64,000 bases of DNA from Candidatus Latescibacterota bacterium (GTDB lineage Bacteria; Latescibacterota; MWCZ01): assembly GCA_022706085.1 (NCBI GenBank), contig JAKJDF010000005.1:62001-126000 (forward strand). Direction: 5' to 3'. Below are positions 62,260-64,000 of the stretch, piece by piece. Within the stretch, counting starts at the first letter, position 1. Every line of letters starts with the position of its first letter. The notes under the pieces were generated by a model that made no database searches, was not told the origin of the DNA, and worked only from the letters and a program-made list of their open reading frames with translations. The translations under genes and the position numbers were made by a program.

Positions 62260-62640
62260 CTACGCGGGCCGTACGACTTCCCGCAACTGGTTCTGGGGGC
62301 CCAGCACCACGATCGTCGGGCGGAAGGCCGGTGCGTCGGATTCCGGCACGAGGCTGTAGGCGATGACGATGACGGTATCACCTACTTCCGCAAGACGGGC
62401 CGCCGGGCCGTTCAAGCAGACCTCACCGGTGTCCCGGTCGCCCGGGATGATATACGTTTCGAACCGTTCACCGTTGTTGAGATTGACCACGTGGACTTTT
62501 TCGTACAGGTACATCCCCGCGGCATCGAGGAGGTTCCGGTCAACCGTGATGCTGCCTTCGTACTGCAGCTTCGTCTCGGTAACGGTCGCGTTGTGAAGCT
62601 TCGCGCGGCACATGGTGACGTAGTTCGGGAGGGCGTCCAT
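62260..62640 (-). CDS. panD: Aspartate 1-decarboxylase
   Basis: Makes beta-alanine from aspartate for pantothenate. The 126-residue proenzyme self-cleaves at Gly-Ser in YEGSITVD, forming the pyruvoyl cofactor on the new N terminus. Other family features are KLHNATVTETKLQ, NNGERFETYIIPGDR and CLNGPAARL. ATG 62640 follows AAAGGAATG. It is the last gene of the folK-panC-panD cluster, 75 bases after panC. Confidence 0.95.
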   Translation of the reverse strand: MDALPNYVTMCRAKLHNATVTETKLQYEGSITVDRNLLDAAGMYLYEKVHVVNLNNGERFETYIIPGDRDTGEVCLNGPAARLAEVGDTVIVIAYSLVPESDAPAFRPTIVVLGPQNQLREVVRPA

Positions 62641-62715
62641 GGTACTACATTCCTTTCAATGGTGAACAATTCCGTGAGTATTCCGTAATCAAGTTCACAA
62701 TTCCCGCCTCGTCGA

Positions 62716-63579
62716 TCAGAACTCCCCGGTTCCGTCCTCGCGGACCCACCAGTTGTCAATCAGGCGGGTTTTTCCCACGCGGATAGCCCCGGCGACGAGC
62801 GTTCCGCTGCGCACCATCGCGACGGGCTCAAGCGTTCTCTGCGACACGATTTCAAGGTAATCCAGCCGCGCGGCCGGTTCTTCGGCCAGCACATTCATCA
62901 TCAGCGCCCGCAACACCGCGCTTTTTCGCTCGCCTTCGTTCCACGTGCGGAAACCGGTCTGCAGCGCGCGGGCAAGCACGACTGCCTGTTTTCGTTCGGC
63001 AATCGAGAGATACACGTTGCGCGAGCTCATCGCAAGGCCGTCCGCTTCGCGCACGGTGGGGGCGACGTCGAGTTCGACGCCAAAGTCGAGATCCCGCACC
63101 ATGCGCTGCAGAATGATGGCCTGCTGGGCGTCTTTCCTTCCGAACACCGCCACGTGGGGCTGAACGATGTGAAACAGCTTGGCGACGACCAGCGTTACGC
63201 CGGCGAAATGCGAGGGCCGGATGGCTCCCTCGAGCCTGGCCGAAAGGCCTTCCACCCTCACCGCGGTGATGCAGCCCGAGGGGTACATCTCCCCGGTGGG
63301 GGGCGCAAACACCACCGCAACGCCCTCCTGCGCGAGGAGGTCAACGTCCCGTTCGAGTGTCCTCGGATAGGAGGCAAAATCCTCGCGCGGCCCGAACTGC
63401 GTCGGATTCACGAAAATGCTGGCCACGACGACGTCAGCGTTCGTCTTTGCTCTCGTTATAAGGCTCAGGTGCCCGGCGTGGAGCGCGCCCATGGTCGGCA
63501 CGAACCCGATGCGCGTGCCGCGCCGACGCTCGTGGTCAGACCACTGCCGCATTTCGGCGACAGTCGTAATCATCCGCAT
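62716..63579 (-). CDS. panC: Pantothenate synthetase
   Basis: Joins pantoate and beta-alanine using ATP; 287 residues. The nucleotidyltransferase HIGH-like motif is in VPTMGALHAGHLSLI, followed by VNPTQFGPREDFASYPR. The KMSKS-like site is in GLAMSSRNVYL. VFGRKDAQQAIIL is also typical. The start ATG 63579 overlaps the folK stop (TAATG) with GAAGGTG upstream. panB is not in the window. Confidence 0.94.
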   Translation of the reverse strand: MRMITTVAEMRQWSDHERRRGTRIGFVPTMGALHAGHLSLITRAKTNADVVVASIFVNPTQFGPREDFASYPRTLERDVDLLAQEGVAVVFAPPTGEMYPSGCITAVRVEGLSARLEGAIRPSHFAGVTLVVAKLFHIVQPHVAVFGRKDAQQAIILQRMVRDLDFGVELDVAPTVREADGLAMSSRNVYLSIAERKQAVVLARALQTGFRTWNEGERKSAVLRALMMNVLAEEPAARLDYLEIVSQRTLEPVAMVRSGTLVAGAIRVGKTRLIDNWWVREDGTGEF

Positions 63580-64000
63580 TATGACGCACCTTCCCCGCGC
63601 ACTCCAGGCGGCGGGACAAACCAGTCGTTCTCTTCGACCACCACGCACACCCCGCCGGTATCACCCAGCGCGTCGATGAGATCTCCGACGCTGCGGTGTT
63701 CGACCGGATGCACCCAGTCCGGCGCGACATCCCGGAGCGGAACAAGCACGAACGCGCGTCGTGCGATTTCCGGGTGCGGCAGACGCAACTCCGCAGTTTC
63801 GTGCACCATCCCGCCGCAGTCGAGAATGTCTATGTCAATGGTTCGCGGTCCCCAGCGCACCGTCCGCTGCCGTCCGCCGGCGTCTTCCGCGTTCCGGCAT
63901 CGCGAAAGGAGTTCCTCCGGGGTGAGCCCGGTCACGATCTCTGCCACCGCGTTGTAATAGGGCCCCTGGGGCGGTCCCACCGGAGCCGTTTCGTAGAGGC
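63579..64000 (-). CDS. folK: HPPK (folate pyrophosphokinase), 5' part beyond the window
   Basis: 2-Amino-4-hydroxy-6-hydroxymethyldihydropteridine pyrophosphokinase of the folate pathway. The visible C-terminal part begins in frame at the window edge (LYETAPVGPPQGPYYNAV), the conserved substrate-binding start of the second half. It continues with RWGPRTIDIDIL (metal-binding Asp residues) and LPHPEIARRAFVLVPLRD. About 140 residues are seen; the N-terminal 30 or so residues, including the start codon, lie to the right. It is translationally coupled to panC through TAATG, as in many bacteria. Confidence 0.93.
   Translation of the reverse strand, partial: LYETAPVGPPQGPYYNAVAEIVTGLTPEELLSRCRNAEDAGGRQRTVRWGPRTIDIDILDCGGMVHETAELRLPHPEIARRAFVLVPLRDVAPDWVHPVEHRSVGDLIDALGDTGGVCVVVEENDWFVPPPGVRGEGAS

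Noticed and set aside
1-64000. tRNA, rRNA or tmRNA genes
   Set aside because: Several GTTCGA-type strings were seen but each lies inside a good coding gene and no acceptor-stem pairing was found.

Overview
The window is about 64 kb of GC-rich bacterial chromosome from an uncultured Gram-negative organism. Outer-membrane biology is explicit: a TolC-family channel, an MlaC-like periplasmic protein and LptE. A giant secreted protein ends in a FlgD-Ig/type-IX-secretion-like sorting domain, which points to the FCB side of the tree (a Latescibacterota-like or neighbouring candidate phylum). The lineage is inference; no rRNA or tRNA is present to confirm it.

Layout. 1-7.9 kb (+): the tail of a DUF6259-like glycosidase, then pheA, a short GT9-like gene and a DinG exonuclease-helicase joined by ATGA overlaps, then mdh and an alpha/beta hydrolase. 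7.9-10.1 kb (-): a GT2 glycosyltransferase and a radical SAM protein. 10.5-12.9 kb (+): a receiver-GGDEF protein and ftsY. 13.0-21.0 kb (-): envelope and surface genes (MlaC-like, TolC-like, a 4-TM EamA/SMR protein, a PKD/WD40 lipoprotein, a PEGA protein) mixed with a RAYT transposase and several copies of a palindromic GTAGGGG...CCCCTAC element. 21.4-27.9 kb (-): a carbohydrate island with a GH38 protein, a metallophosphoesterase lipoprotein, a sugar isomerase-like TIM barrel and a radical SAM-like protein with a degenerate cluster motif. 28.3-31.3 kb: a small membrane protein, argJ and a Gfo/Idh/MocA oxidoreductase.

31.3-53 kb (-) is one long, mostly overlapping housekeeping block. In transcription order: a secreted protein, rsfS, an FtsZ/tubulin-like GTPase, a PfkB kinase, mtnA, lptE, rimP, nusA, infB, DUF503, rbfA, truB, rpsO, pnp, dut, a polysaccharide deacetylase, asnS and leuS. 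A terminator follows, then a polyamine module (pyruvoyl arginine decarboxylase, agmatinase) with a DksA-type zinc protein and a TPR protein. 53.8-61.7 kb (-) is a single gene for a 2,636-residue secreted protein of about 15 repeats with calcium-loop-like motifs, flanked by inverted copies of an intergenic repeat. 62.3-64 kb (-) is the folK-panC-panD vitamin cluster, cut by the right edge.

Strongest leads: the giant repeat protein and its flanking repeats; the divergent FtsZ-like GTPase; a RAYT gene that carries, and ends in, copies of the palindromic element; a GH38 protein lacking the catalytic Asp; a radical SAM-like protein with only one of three cluster cysteines; and a possible attenuator leader before the 4-TM transporter gene.
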